Shown here: positions 1-8,427 of the stretch, piece after piece
Position numbering within the stretch: the stretch's first letter is position 1
Layout of the letters: each line of letters starts with the position of its first letter
NCBI RefSeq assembly: GCF_000471645.3
Contig: NZ_AWGA01000068.1
Span: 1 to 45,244 of the forward strand
Direction: 5' to 3'
Length of the DNA stretch: 45,244 nt
Origin: Candidatus Schmidhempelia bombi str. Bimp
GTDB taxonomy: Bacteria; Pseudomonadota; Gammaproteobacteria; Enterobacterales; Orbaceae
Position numbers and translations under genes: made by a program
Notes under the pieces: model-generated
The model's database searches: none
Seen by the model: only the letters and a program-made list of their open reading frames with translations
What the model was told of the DNA's origin: nothing

Positions 1-546
1 GTCGCTCTCTTGCCATTGGGTGATAAATTCACGCATTGGGTAGGTATTACGTAATTCTAAGCGGTAGTCAATGCCGGTAAAGCCGTGTTTACGTAATATC
101 TGCTCCACCACTGCAATCACACTTTGATGTTGGTAAATGGCACTATAGCGATGTAAGCCCAGTAACGCTAGGCGCGGCGCTAAGATCACTTTATATTGCG
201 CTTGCTGTTTATTGACTGATAGCTGACTAAATTCAGTTATCACCCCATGCAAAGTACGGGGTAAGGTGGGCAGCGTTAAAGTGCTAAGTTGCATAGATAA
301 GAGATGATGGGGTTTTGGTTGAAAAGTAAGGCTGGCTTTTTGAGTGAGAATGGCATCTGTGGCTATCTGTTTGTCACTAGAGGTGAAAATAATTTCATAT
401 CGCCATGGTTTGTTTAGTGTTTCCTGTCCTGTTACGGTATGCATAAACAGTAAAGAAGTAATGCCATCTATCTGTAATGTGTAATTATTACTGTTAGTCA
501 ATTGCTGGTTAAGTAATTCCTGAGCAAGGTCAAATGGCGCAATCAT
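1..546 (-). CDS. vgrG: VgrG type VI secretion spike protein, N-terminal fragment
   Basis: Open for 182 codons from an ATG at 546 and running off the left edge, so only the N-terminus is visible. VgrG trimers form the puncturing tip of the type VI secretion tube and resemble the phage gp27/gp5 hub. The fragment fits the gp27-like first domain: it closes with the family pattern of a 'PRLALLGLHRYSAIYQ' segment, then a stretch on the domain 'ILRKHGF', then 'REFITQWQESD'. An AAAAGG Shine-Dalgarno lies about 8 bases before the start. No other T6SS gene is in the window, so it may be an orphan vgrG or the edge of a vgrG-effector island. The effector end of the gene is not visible. Confidence 0.85.
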   Translation of the reverse strand, partial: MIAPFDLAQELLNQQLTNSNNYTLQIDGITSLLFMHTVTGQETLNKPWRYEIIFTSSDKQIATDAILTQKASLTFQPKPHHLLSMQLSTLTLPTLPRTLHGVITEFSQLSVNKQQAQYKVILAPRLALLGLHRYSAIYQHQSVIAVVEQILRKHGFTGIDYRLELRNTYPMREFITQWQESD

Positions 547-923
547 ATTACTGCCTTTTCTTTTTTACATAAAAATAATTATCTTTACATATTATGTAAA
601 AAAGATAATCAAAACAAGTGATAAGTGAGGTGGTTTAAGCTACTTCTCGGCTAAAAAATATTTACCTGTTGATTTTATTGAATAAAGGTAAATTAGTGTT
701 TGTAAAAATACGGTTAATTGTTATTGAAGGGTTAGGTTGGATTAGGTTGAGGGGATATAGTTTTACTTAATTAGCTAGCTATTGTATAAAATGCCAAATA
801 CCCTTTACGTAATAAGACATTAATAAGATATTGATTAGGTGAGGGTGCATGTTTATGACACGATTTTTTTCTAATAACCGTAAATAATACGAGCAAACGC
901 TGTATTTAATTCATATAACCATA
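547..923. other. Non-coding gap between vgrG and dacB
   Basis: AT-rich spacer with no credible gene. An imperfect inverted repeat at about 571-609 (ATTATCTT..TACATA against its complement with three extra T) lies just upstream of vgrG and could be an operator or part of its promoter region. Nothing else recognisable. Confidence 0.5.
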
Positions 924-965
924 TATACAACCAAATTCATTGTTGATAACGAATTTGGTTGTATA
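924..965. terminator. Perfect 15-bp inverted repeat downstream of dacB
   Basis: Arms 924-938 and 951-965 pair perfectly around a 12-base loop. The repeat sits 10 bases past the dacB stop, where a terminator is expected. There is no clean U-run after the stem on either strand, so termination is likely but not certain. Confidence 0.6.
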
Positions 966-975
966 GTTTTATAGG

Positions 976-2421
976 TTAATTTATTTTATTCAGACATTGT
1001 GTATATAGTGATTCTTCAAATTTCATCACCGCTTCTTTTTTAGGTCTATTTTTATTTAACATTTGATAGCCAGTTAAAAACTGTACAAATGCAATATAAC
1101 GATTTGATTTAGTTTTAATAAAACCAGCCAAATTATAAGAGCCCTCAAGGTGACCAGTTTTGGCAAATACTGTCTGTTTAAAAGGAACTTTATTTAAACT
1201 ACGACGATATTGTAATGTGCCGTCAACACCCGCAATAGGGAACATATTAATCATATTTAGTTGTTTATCATGATTAGCAATAAATTGTAGAATTTTTAAC
1301 ATGGTTTCAGCATTTAATAGATTGAGTCTAGATAAGCCTGAACCATCGATAACGACATTATTTTTTAAATCAATATTAGCTTTTTTCTTTAAAATTTGTC
1401 TAACTGCATCGCTACTGTTTAGCCAAGTGCCTGGCATATTAAAATAATGGGCGCCAATGGTTCTAAAAACCGCATCAGCAATTAAATTATTAGAATTCTT
1501 TAACATGTCAGTTAGTAAAGACGAGAGTGGCGCGGAGGTATTCGTCGCTAATACTGTAACTTTATTGCTATTTATTGGATGTTTTGATTCTATAATTTTA
1601 CCATTAAAAGTAATGCCTGCTTGTTTAAGATAATTACGTAATAGTTTGGCTACATAAAGCGAACCATCCATAACCGCAAAATGGAATGAGCGTTTTTTTT
1701 CTGTGATTTTCATGCAACCAGTTAATTGGTAATTATTATTATCTCTAACCAAAATATCTAAATTACAGTAGCGATTATCACTATCTTTTTTAGTTGTCAT
1801 TACATGACTGTCAATTTGCACTGGATGTTGCGATGCGACGGTGGCAATGGCTGGTTTTCCTACTTGCGTTGCTGGCGTTAAAGTGGCATAAAAACAATTA
1901 CCATCAATAATGCTTGCTGATGGCGCTGTATTATAACAGAATGTTAGGTTATTCCATGACCAGCCTTCGGCTTTATCATGACCTGAAAAAATACTGGTAT
2001 CAATAACGATATTACCTGTTACATGACTGATTCCTTTTTGTTTTAATTTTGTTACCATAGCCGTTAGCTGTTGACGAGTGAAGGTTGGATCCCCATGCAT
2101 TGATAAGATAAGATCGCCGTTTAGCGTGTCGTTAGTAATTGAGCCTTTGGTCATAAATTGGGTGGTGAAACGGTAATCAGGACCTAATTCCAACAAGGCG
2201 GCTAAAGCGGTAACAATTTTCTGCGTACTCGCTGGAATTCGAAGTTGCTTAGTTTGGTGTGATAATAGAACTTCTTGTTTGCCACTGGTATATTGGGCGA
2301 GTAAAGAAACATTGGTGCCTGGAGGCAGTAGACTAAAATCTGGGGTTATCTTAGCGATAGTTTCACTTGAGATACTACATAGCAGTATAATGGTCATCAT
2401 GACACAAAGTATCCTTTTCAC
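976..2421 (-). CDS. dacB: D-alanyl-D-alanine carboxypeptidase/endopeptidase (PBP4)
   Basis: Periplasmic class C low-molecular-weight penicillin-binding protein that trims D-Ala from peptidoglycan stem peptides and cuts cross-links. All three active-site motifs are present: SxxK in PASTQK near residue 65, SNN in 'KNSNNLIAD' near residue 305, and KTG in 'FAKTGHLEGSYNLAGF' near residue 424. The large insert domain typical of PBP4 lies between the first two. The N-terminus is a signal peptide (KR, hydrophobic stretch, then SSETIA). I chose the GTG at 2421 because AAAGGA sits 9 bases upstream; an upstream TTG at 2454 would add 11 unneeded residues. Length 481 aa is close to E. coli DacB. Monocistronic, with its own downstream inverted repeat. 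Confidence 0.93.
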   Translation of the reverse strand: MKRILCVMMTIILLCSISSETIAKITPDFSLLPPGTNVSLLAQYTSGKQEVLLSHQTKQLRIPASTQKIVTALAALLELGPDYRFTTQFMTKGSITNDTLNGDLILSMHGDPTFTRQQLTAMVTKLKQKGISHVTGNIVIDTSIFSGHDKAEGWSWNNLTFCYNTAPSASIIDGNCFYATLTPATQVGKPAIATVASQHPVQIDSHVMTTKKDSDNRYCNLDILVRDNNNYQLTGCMKITEKKRSFHFAVMDGSLYVAKLLRNYLKQAGITFNGKIIESKHPINSNKVTVLATNTSAPLSSLLTDMLKNSNNLIADAVFRTIGAHYFNMPGTWLNSSDAVRQILKKKANIDLKNNVVIDGSGLSRLNLLNAETMLKILQFIANHDKQLNMINMFPIAGVDGTLQYRRSLNKVPFKQTVFAKTGHLEGSYNLAGFIKTKSNRYIAFVQFLTGYQMLNKNRPKKEAVMKFEESLYTQCLNKIN

Positions 2422-2571
2422 AATAATATATCCTTTATTTTTCTTAATTAGCAATAATGTTAATTTTTGTTACTACAAGATAATCAATAGTTATTAATAC
2501 AAAATGACACAACATGCTGGCTATAAAATATAGTCATTTATCATTGAGATATTCTTAATCGTTTGAGAATA

Positions 2572-2609
2572 AACACCATAATTTTCTATCAACGCTAAAT
2601 TATGGTGTT
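2572..2609 (-). terminator. Inverted repeat downstream of the antiporter gene
   Basis: Arms 2572-2584 and 2597-2609 (AACACCATAATTT and its complement) pair perfectly around a 12-base loop in the gap after the antiporter stop. No long U-run follows, so this is a moderate terminator call. Confidence 0.5.
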
Positions 2610-2675
2610 ATATATCATATAACGTCATCTCTTTTATATAAATAAGCAGTTCAGTCTTAAAAGTGATAATTTCTT

Positions 2676-3983
2676 TTAAAGAATTAATGAGCCTACCCAA
2701 CCAGCCAATAATAATGGAATATTGAAGTGAATAAAGGTTGGGATCACACTATCACGCATATGATCATGTTGACCATCGGCATTTAAACCAGCGGTTGTTG
2801 CGAGTATGGTATCAGATGGCGGAGAACCAGCATCGCCAATCGCGCCAGCCGCGCCGATTAGACAAACTGTTGCCATAGGAGAGAAACCTAATTCAACACA
2901 GAGAGGAACAAAAATAACGGCAATAATTGGCACGGTTGAAAATGATGAACCAATACCTAAAGTAATAATTAGACCAATGATCATTAATGCTAATGCTGCA
3001 ATGGCTTTACTACCTGAAAATAATTTAGCACTATGTTGTACTAATGTCGCTATTTCATTCGTTTCTTTTAATACTTCAGCAAAACCTTGGGCTGTGATCA
3101 TCACAAATCCGATCATTGCCATCATTTTTATGCCATCATTAAACACCGTATCGGCTTCATCCCATTTAACAACACCCGTTACGATAAAACAGATAAAGCC
3201 AATTAAAGCACCTAAAATCATCGATCCGGTATAGAGTTGAATACTAAAAGAGATCAGAATCGCACCTAATGAAATGATTAGTGAACGTTTAGTCATCTGT
3301 GGTGCATGTTTTTGTGTGATGATTTCTGCTTGGTAATGTCGAGGTTTACGATAGCTAAAAAAGATCGCTATTAATAGACCCGTAAACATCCCCGCTGCTG
3401 GAATAGCCATTGCTTCCATGACATTAATATGCTCAACATTTAAACCTGCGCTGGTAATATTTTTGAGCAAAATCTGTTTAAGGAAAATGTCGCCAAATCC
3501 AATAGGTAAAAACATATAAGGTGTCACTAAGCCAAAGGTAATAACACAAGCAATCATGCGGCGATCTAAATTTAATTTAGACATTACATATAATAAAGGT
3601 GGAATCAAAAGGGGAATAAATGCAATATGAATTGGAATCAGATTTTGCGATGATACGCTAACACAACCAATAATAATAATTAAAAACCACTTGATCCGAG
3701 TTTTATTATTTGGTTCTTCGAGTTGTTTAATGGCGATATCCGCAAGAGCTTGAGGTAGACCCGAGCGAGAAATTGCCACAGCAAAAGAACCTAATAAAGC
3801 ATAAGATAAAGCAATTGAAGCACCATTTCTAATCCCAACATCAAAAGCATCAATAGTTTGTTTAAGCGATAAATCACTGCATAGGCCGCCGGCAAATGCA
3901 CCGATAATAAGGCTGATTACTACATGAACTCTCATCAGTGAGAGTATCAACATAAGAAAGACAGCAACAAGAACAGCATTCAT
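2676..3983 (-). CDS. Na+/H+ antiporter family permease (NhaC/YuiF-like)
   Basis: A 435-residue integral membrane protein with about 11-12 hydrophobic segments. The sequence style is that of the Na_H_antiporter families, with a repeated glycine/serine/proline-rich re-entrant pattern: 'GSSFSTVPIIAVIFVP' and 'GAAGAIGDAGSPPSDTILATTAGLNADGQHD' near residues 345-410. Members exchange Na+ for H+, and some related proteins exchange amino acids, so the substrate cannot be fixed from sequence. The ATG at 3983 follows an AAGAGATAA region and gives a normal first membrane helix. It lies downstream of fmt-rsmB, where E. coli has trkA (K+ uptake), separated from rsmB by 77 bases; it could be co-transcribed. 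Alternatively an organic-acid or arginine transporter of the same clan. Confidence 0.75.
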   Translation of the reverse strand: MNAVLVAVFLMLILSLMRVHVVISLIIGAFAGGLCSDLSLKQTIDAFDVGIRNGASIALSYALLGSFAVAISRSGLPQALADIAIKQLEEPNNKTRIKWFLIIIIGCVSVSSQNLIPIHIAFIPLLIPPLLYVMSKLNLDRRMIACVITFGLVTPYMFLPIGFGDIFLKQILLKNITSAGLNVEHINVMEAMAIPAAGMFTGLLIAIFFSYRKPRHYQAEIITQKHAPQMTKRSLIISLGAILISFSIQLYTGSMILGALIGFICFIVTGVVKWDEADTVFNDGIKMMAMIGFVMITAQGFAEVLKETNEIATLVQHSAKLFSGSKAIAALALMIIGLIITLGIGSSFSTVPIIAVIFVPLCVELGFSPMATVCLIGAAGAIGDAGSPPSDTILATTAGLNADGQHDHMRDSVIPTFIHFNIPLLLAGWVGSLIL

Positions 3984-4060
3984 AATAAATATTATCTCTT
4001 ATAATTTTTTACATTAATCGTTATTCATAAAATAAACTTAGTCTATTTAAGATTACTATA

Positions 4061-5335
4061 TCAGGTTTCTTTTTTCAGTACAGCATAAAAGAATCCATCA
4101 CCACCATTCTCACTTGGTAGCAGTTGTAACATGTCACTTTGCAATGTAGCGTTACTCACCGTATTTAAGAATTGTTGTATCTGTAATTTATTTTCTTCAG
4201 GTAAAATAGAACAAGTTGCATACACAAGGGTACCCCCAGGTTTTAAATGTGCCCAAATAGCAGATAATATTTGTTGCTGTAATATCGCCAATTCTTCAAT
4301 ATCGCTATGACGACGTAACCACTTAATATCTGGGTGGCGACGAATAACGCCAGTTGCTGAGCAGGGGGCATCAAGCAAAATACGATCAAACAATGTGTCT
4401 TGACACCAGATTTCGGGATAGCGACCATCTCCACTTTTAACTGTGGCAGATATATTTAAACGGGTCAAATTTTCCTTGAGTCTTTTTAATCGACTACTAT
4501 CAATATCGACGGCCCAAACGTTGGCTTGAGGGGCTATTTCTAATATATGGGTTGTTTTTCCACCTGGTGCTGCACATAAATCTAATATGGTTTCGTTATC
4601 TTTTGGTGCAAGTAACGTGGCGGCATATTGTGCTGATAAATCTTGTACGGTAACCCAACCTTTATCAAAACCTGGTAGCTGATTGACCGATACGGGGGTA
4701 ATAAGACGAATCGCCTCTTTTACCTGATCGCAATGAATGGCTTCAATATTATTTTTCGCTAATAACTGTAAATATTCCTTGGTTGAATGGTAGCGCTGGT
4801 TTACTCTTAACCACATTGGGGGTTTTTGATTATTCGCCGTCACTATAGCTTGCCAGTTATCTGGATAATACTGTTGCCACCGTTTTATTAACCATGTTGG
4901 ATGAAGGTGAGTATTGCCTTGTTGGTCAAATTTCTGTTTTAAAGATAATTGTTGGCGTTGACATTCCCGTAATATAGCATTCACTAATCCTTTAAATGGG
5001 CGTTTAGCTAGACTGGATACCGCATTAACGGTTTCCGCTACCGCTGCATGAGCAGGAACCCGGGTATAAGTGAGTTGATAAATCCCTACCATTAACAAGT
5101 AATGGACAATGCGATTTTTTCCTGTCATCACTTTATCCATTAACTGCTGAATCATAAACTCTTGTTCAGGTAAAGTACGTAAGATACCAAAACAAATTTC
5201 AGCGGTTAATGCTTTATCTTTGTCATTTAATGGTGTTTGTAGCACAGGTAATACATTACTTAATGAACGCCCTTGTTCTACTACTTCATAAATAGCTTTT
5301 GCGGCAATTGCTCGCAGATTAATTATTTTTTTCAT
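4061..5335 (-). CDS. rsmB: 16S rRNA m5C967 methyltransferase RsmB
   Basis: Methylates C967 of 16S rRNA using S-adenosylmethionine. The N-terminal NusB-like RNA-binding domain covers about residues 1-140. The catalytic Rossmann domain follows, with SAM motif '[16 protein letters not shown]', the motif IV cysteine in '[18 protein letters not shown]' and the nucleophile in '[11 protein letters not shown]'. The long frame opens at a TTG (5347). I prefer ATG 5335, which gives '[15 protein letters not shown]', aligning with the known E. coli start and yielding 424 aa. It lies 23 bases downstream of fmt, the usual fmt-rsmB pair, so the two are probably one transcript. Nothing looks damaged. Confidence 0.95.
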   Translation of the reverse strand: MKKIINLRAIAAKAIYEVVEQGRSLSNVLPVLQTPLNDKDKALTAEICFGILRTLPEQEFMIQQLMDKVMTGKNRIVHYLLMVGIYQLTYTRVPAHAAVAETVNAVSSLAKRPFKGLVNAILRECQRQQLSLKQKFDQQGNTHLHPTWLIKRWQQYYPDNWQAIVTANNQKPPMWLRVNQRYHSTKEYLQLLAKNNIEAIHCDQVKEAIRLITPVSVNQLPGFDKGWVTVQDLSAQYAATLLAPKDNETILDLCAAPGGKTTHILEIAPQANVWAVDIDSSRLKRLKENLTRLNISATVKSGDGRYPEIWCQDTLFDRILLDAPCSATGVIRRHPDIKWLRRHSDIEELAILQQQILSAIWAHLKPGGTLVYATCSILPEENKLQIQQFLNTVSNATLQSDMLQLLPSENGGDGFFYAVLKKET

Positions 5336-5358
5336 TAACTTACTCAATAGGAATTAAA

Positions 5359-6321
5359 TTATTTGAGCATATTACCAATAGTAAACCAATCGCGGCGGGA
5401 ATTCAGTAAATCTTGGGCAGACATTCTTTTCTTTCCCGCTGGTTGGAGACTTGTCATCACTAAGATACCTTCGCTCGTTGCAACGGCAATGCCATTTTTA
5501 TCCGCACTGATGATGGTGCCTGGCAAAGCTGAGGTTTGTTTATCAATAACGTAACTTTGCCATACTTTTATTGGCTGCTCTGCTATTTCAAAATAGCTCA
5601 CTGGCCAAGGGTTAAAGGCTCGAGTACAACGTTCAAGTTGCTTTGCTGATAACTGCCAATTTAAGCGCGCTTCTTGTTTGGTTAATTTGTGTGCATAAGT
5701 AACAAGATTTTCATTTTGTTTTTGTGGTGTTAATTGATGCTTAATAAGTAAAGATAACGTCTTTAATAAAGCTTCTGGTCCTAATACGGCTAATTTATCG
5801 TAAAGTGTCGCACTAGTATCTTCTGATGTTATTGGACAGGTTGCCTTGTAAAGCATATCACCCGTATCTAATCCCTCGTCCATTTGCATAATGGTTACCC
5901 CTGTTTCGGTATCGCCTGCCCAACAAGCACGTTGAATCGGTGCTGCACCACGCCAACGAGGTAATAAAGAACCATGGACATTAAAACACCCATATTTTGG
6001 CATTTCAAGTACTTCTTTAGGTAAAATCAAGCCATAAGCAACCACAATCATAATATCCGCTTTTAGATCGGCAATAATTTGTTGATACTCACCATGTTTT
6101 AAACTGGTGGGCTGAAAAACGGGAAGTTGATGTTGCTCAGCCAGTTCTTTTACAGGGCTAGCCGTCAATTTATTACCTCGACCAGCAGGACGATCAGGTT
6201 GTGTGAAAACGGCTACGATTTCATGCGGTGAGTCAATTAATGATTGTAAATGTTTAGCTGCAAAATCTGGCGTTCCAGCAAAAATTATTTTAAGCAATGT
6301 TTCAGGCGCAGTTGCTGACAT
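5359..6321 (-). CDS. fmt: Methionyl-tRNA formyltransferase
   Basis: Formylates initiator Met-tRNA with 10-formyl-tetrahydrofolate. The N-terminal formyltransferase domain shows '[13 protein letters not shown]', the catalytic '[19 protein letters not shown]' (Asn, His) and '[10 protein letters not shown]' with the third catalytic Asp. The C-terminal OB-fold domain ends '[21 protein letters not shown]'. Length 320 aa is normal. ATG 6321 is preceded by AAGG at 7-10 bases. In most relatives def (peptide deformylase) lies immediately upstream; here that position is an AT-rich gap and then a phage repressor, so def must be elsewhere. The fhs gene near the other end of the window makes the formyl donor used here. 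Confidence 0.96.
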   Translation of the reverse strand: MSATAPETLLKIIFAGTPDFAAKHLQSLIDSPHEIVAVFTQPDRPAGRGNKLTASPVKELAEQHQLPVFQPTSLKHGEYQQIIADLKADIMIVVAYGLILPKEVLEMPKYGCFNVHGSLLPRWRGAAPIQRACWAGDTETGVTIMQMDEGLDTGDMLYKATCPITSEDTSATLYDKLAVLGPEALLKTLSLLIKHQLTPQKQNENLVTYAHKLTKQEARLNWQLSAKQLERCTRAFNPWPVSYFEIAEQPIKVWQSYVIDKQTSALPGTIISADKNGIAVATSEGILVMTSLQPAGKKRMSAQDLLNSRRDWFTIGNMLK

Positions 6322-6730
6322 AAATTACCTTATTAAATATTAAATACTTATTTGAATAAAATAATACTGTATATTTGTCGAATGATATAGATTCTTTTAA
6401 AAAGAAATTAACTTATTATGTTGATTGAGCTATTTATAAAAATGATAAGATATGGAGATAGAAAGTGAAATAATCATTATTAATTCGTTATAACAATATT
6501 GCTTAATTGTTTTGTTGTTTCGGTTGGTTTGTTTTGATGTGTGTAATGATAACCAAAGCTATCGAATTAGTTAATAACAAAAGTTTTCAAATTAAATGAA
6601 AAAATTATCTCGTTTATTTTTTAAGCAAAAAAGGCAATTTTAAAATCATTAAAATGGAACAAGAAAGAGTTAATTACTCTTATTATAGATAAACAGTTGA
6701 AATCAATTTGAAATTATCAGAAAAAATAAA
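6322..6730. other. AT-rich non-coding stretch between fmt and the prophage scrap
   Basis: About 400 bases, very AT-rich, with no ORF of note on either strand and no def remnant that I could recognise. It should hold the fmt promoter. It may be the eroded edge of the prophage, but no integrase, tRNA or attachment-site repeat was visible by eye. Confidence 0.5.
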
Positions 6731-6764
6731 GGAAGTTATAGCTAAATATTAGCGCATAACTTCC
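6731..6764. terminator. Rho-independent terminator of the repressor gene
   Basis: GGAAGTTAT (6731-6739) pairs with 6756-6764. An inner GCTAA/TTAGC pairing (6741-6745 with 6749-6753) extends the stem past a small internal bulge. On the minus strand it is followed by a T-rich run (TTTATTTTTT). It lies 45 bases past the repressor stop. The plus-strand reading also has a TTTT tail, so it may work both ways. Confidence 0.8.
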
Positions 6765-6808
6765 TTTTGATATAATTAGAGATAAAAGAATTATTTTAAT
6801 GTTGATTG

Positions 6809-7462
6809 TTAATTTGTAACACTATTAACATCAATGTATCTTGATGATTTAACAATAGCCGAAACGTACATGACTTTATCAACCAGTTCGCTGGAAATTG
6901 TTATTGGCGGATGATCTTGGTTAATGCTTGTGAAGCGATATTCGCGATTGCGAAGGTACTCAAGTTTTTTAATCATATATCTTCCATCTTTTAATTTTAC
7001 AAACACTTCATCTCCTGAAGCTGGTACGAGCTCTGGTTCAATCACAACAAATTCTCCGGAATTAATCCTAGGAAACATAGAATCCCCTTTTACACGTAAG
7101 CTAAAAGCTACAGGATCGTCGCTATAAAATTTCAAATATCCGCTTAAAGATTCATCCATTTCAAAAGCTCCATTAGCTCCCATTACTGCTTCTCCTTTTA
7201 CTTTTACTGCTCTTGATTTAACCGCACCCATAAATTCAAATTGAGGAACGTCAAGACCTGAATCTCCTTGACCAGATGACAACCATTCAACATTAACTTT
7301 TAAGGCTTGAGCTAACTCAGATATTTTTCTAAAACTTTTTGTATCCCCAGCTACTAATTTTCTGATTGCTGGCTGAGAAACATTAACCGCTCTAGCTAAA
7401 TCGTGTTGGGATAAACCAGATTTATTAAACGCAATTTTAAAACGATCATTAAATGTATTCAT
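6809..7462 (-). CDS. Phage CI-type repressor: HTH plus S24 peptidase-like domain
   Basis: A 217-residue prophage immunity repressor. The N-terminal HTH_XRE domain covers about residues 7-62 ('GLSQHDLARAVNVSQPAIRKLVAGD'). The C-terminal LexA/CI-like S24 domain has the catalytic Ser128 in 'VKGDSMFPRINSGEFVV' and Lys165 in 'DGRYMIKKLEYL'. Known relatives are P22 C2 and lambda CI, which cleave themselves at Ala-Gly after RecA activation. No Ala-Gly or Cys-Gly dipeptide occurs in the linker here (residues about 62-110), so the cleavage site is not evident. It is transcribed divergently from the Cro-like gene across a 68-base operator region. Reading frame, both catalytic residues and terminator are intact, so it is probably expressed. 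Confidence 0.9.
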   Translation of the reverse strand: MNTFNDRFKIAFNKSGLSQHDLARAVNVSQPAIRKLVAGDTKSFRKISELAQALKVNVEWLSSGQGDSGLDVPQFEFMGAVKSRAVKVKGEAVMGANGAFEMDESLSGYLKFYSDDPVAFSLRVKGDSMFPRINSGEFVVIEPELVPASGDEVFVKLKDGRYMIKKLEYLRNREYRFTSINQDHPPITISSELVDKVMYVSAIVKSSRYIDVNSVTN

Positions 7463-7486
7463 AAAAACTCCTCACGAATCAATTAT

Positions 7487-7520
7487 ATAACTTTAGTTAT
7501 TATTATTAGTTTTAACTAAT
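7487..7520. promoter_or_regulatory. Paired palindromic operators between repressor and Cro-like gene
   Basis: Two palindromes lie in the divergent gap: ATAACTTTAGTTAT (7487-7500) and ATTAGTTTTAACTAAT (7505-7520). Each has 6-7 bp arms around a TT centre, with centres about 19 bases apart. Spacing near two helical turns and position between cI-like and cro-like genes match lambdoid OR-type control. Binding is inferred. Confidence 0.65.
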
Positions 7521-7530
7521 ACGGAAAAAA

Positions 7531-7773
7531 ATGAATTATTTGAAAAAGGCTATAAATAAAGTAGGAAGCCAAAAAGAGTTTGGACATATCTATGGCGTGA
7601 GTCAAGTAGCAGTAAGTAAATGGTTGAATGGTAATAAAATTGGTGAAGATAAGGCAATTTTAGTGGAGCAAGCTTTAAATGGATTTGTGACCTGCGAAGA
7701 GCTTCGTCCAGACGTCAACTGGTCTGTTGTGAGAAAAGGTGTGCCGCCAGTCGCTTTAAATGACAAGAAATAA
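7531..7773 (+). CDS. Cro/YdaS-like small DNA-binding protein
   Basis: An 80-residue protein with a single helix-turn-helix: 'KKAINKVGSQKEFGHIYGVSQVAVSKWLNG', residues about 4-34. The C-terminal 'FVTCEELRPDVNW' pattern is common in Cro/YdaS-family proteins from lambdoid prophages. In such phages Cro represses the repressor promoter and favours lytic growth; YdaS-type members are also called antitoxin-like. The start ATG has GGAAAA immediately upstream. It is divergent from the repressor with the operators between, which supports the role. The frame is intact. Confidence 0.85.
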   Translation: MNYLKKAINKVGSQKEFGHIYGVSQVAVSKWLNGNKIGEDKAILVEQALNGFVTCEELRPDVNWSVVRKGVPPVALNDKK

Positions 7774-7785
7774 GACTGGAAAAAT

Positions 7786-7813
7786 AAACTCACCTGCGGT
7801 GCTTAGTGAGTTT
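7786..7813 (+). repeat. Inverted repeat after the Cro-like gene
   Basis: AAACTCAC (7786-7793) and GTGAGTTT (7806-7813) pair around a 12-base loop, 12 bases after the Cro-like stop. It is followed by A-rich rather than T-rich sequence, so it is a poor terminator. It could be an RNA hairpin or anti-termination site as found after cro in lambdoid phages; that is speculation. Confidence 0.45.
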
Positions 7814-7834
7814 AAAAATTGAAAGGAATAAAAC

Positions 7835-7957
7835 ATGAAACAAGATAAATCATATTGTAGAACCTGTCAACAGGAAGATGAGCCAACATCACAACAGGAG
7901 CCGGTAGTCGCAGTGTGCTGTGATGGTAAATATCGAACTTTAGACGATATACAGTGA
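7835..7957 (+). CDS. Small Cys-rich phage-region protein, 40 aa
   Basis: ATG at 7835 preceded by GAAAGGAA, a good Shine-Dalgarno at the right spacing, and followed by a 40-codon frame ending TGA. The protein has CxxC near the start (Cys8, Cys11) and a CC pair at 29-30 ('VVAVCCDGKYRTLDDIQ'), so metal binding is possible. I do not recognise the family. Its place after the Cro-like gene in a lambdoid early region and its ribosome binding site are the main reasons to call it. Confidence 0.5.
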   Translation: MKQDKSYCRTCQQEDEPTSQQEPVVAVCCDGKYRTLDDIQ

Positions 7958-7979
7958 GAGATTAAGGGGGTGCTTTAAT

Positions 7980-8150
7980 CAATTTGATACTACACCAGCA
8001 ATTAGCGCAAAACTGCGAGAAAAAGTTCGGTTATGCAAATATGGTTACGTGAAAGACAAGTATCACATACTCAATCAAAAAACCAAGAAAACTTGTTATT
8101 ACTACACGCTAAAGAGAGTTACTAATGTGAGTAACATCTTTTATCAATAA
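7980..8150 (+). pseudogene. Start-less ORF remnant in the prophage scrap
   Basis: A 56-codon frame with convincing protein character ('AISAKLREKVRLCKYGYVKDKYHILNQ' split, then 'YYYTLKRV') ends TAA at 8148. No ATG, GTG or TTG lies in frame before the upstream stop. A strong AAGGGGG Shine-Dalgarno sits at about 7964-7970, just where a start about 8 bases on would be expected. The simplest reading is a small phage gene whose start codon was lost by mutation. I do not recognise the family. Confidence 0.5.
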
Positions 8151-8427
8151 TTCAAAATGCATTGAATGGGGATTGAACATGCAACAAGGTGCGCTGTTTG
8201 ATTTGATTAATCAGCTTCACTGCTGGGCTGAGCCGATTTCCATTGACGGTGAAATTTATTACTGGGCGTCAAAGCAAATGATTTGCAATGAAATTCCGCT
8301 TGCTTACAGCAAAGTTGACACTTTTTAGCGCGCATTGAAAACGTTATGCGAAAGAGGATTAATTAATTACAAAAAACATGGTGAAAAAGACTGCATTTCG
8401 CTAACTGCAAAAGGTAAAGAATGGAAC

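Noticed and set aside
924-965. Transposon terminal inverted repeat
   Set aside because: Both arms are adjacent around a short loop, with no transposase or target duplication; a hairpin after dacB explains it better.
2806-3234. 142-codon plus-strand ORF opposite the antiporter gene
   Set aside because: Antisense shadow of a clear membrane protein gene.
6322-6730. Decayed def gene upstream of fmt
   Set aside because: No def-like motif could be read in any frame in this AT-rich stretch.
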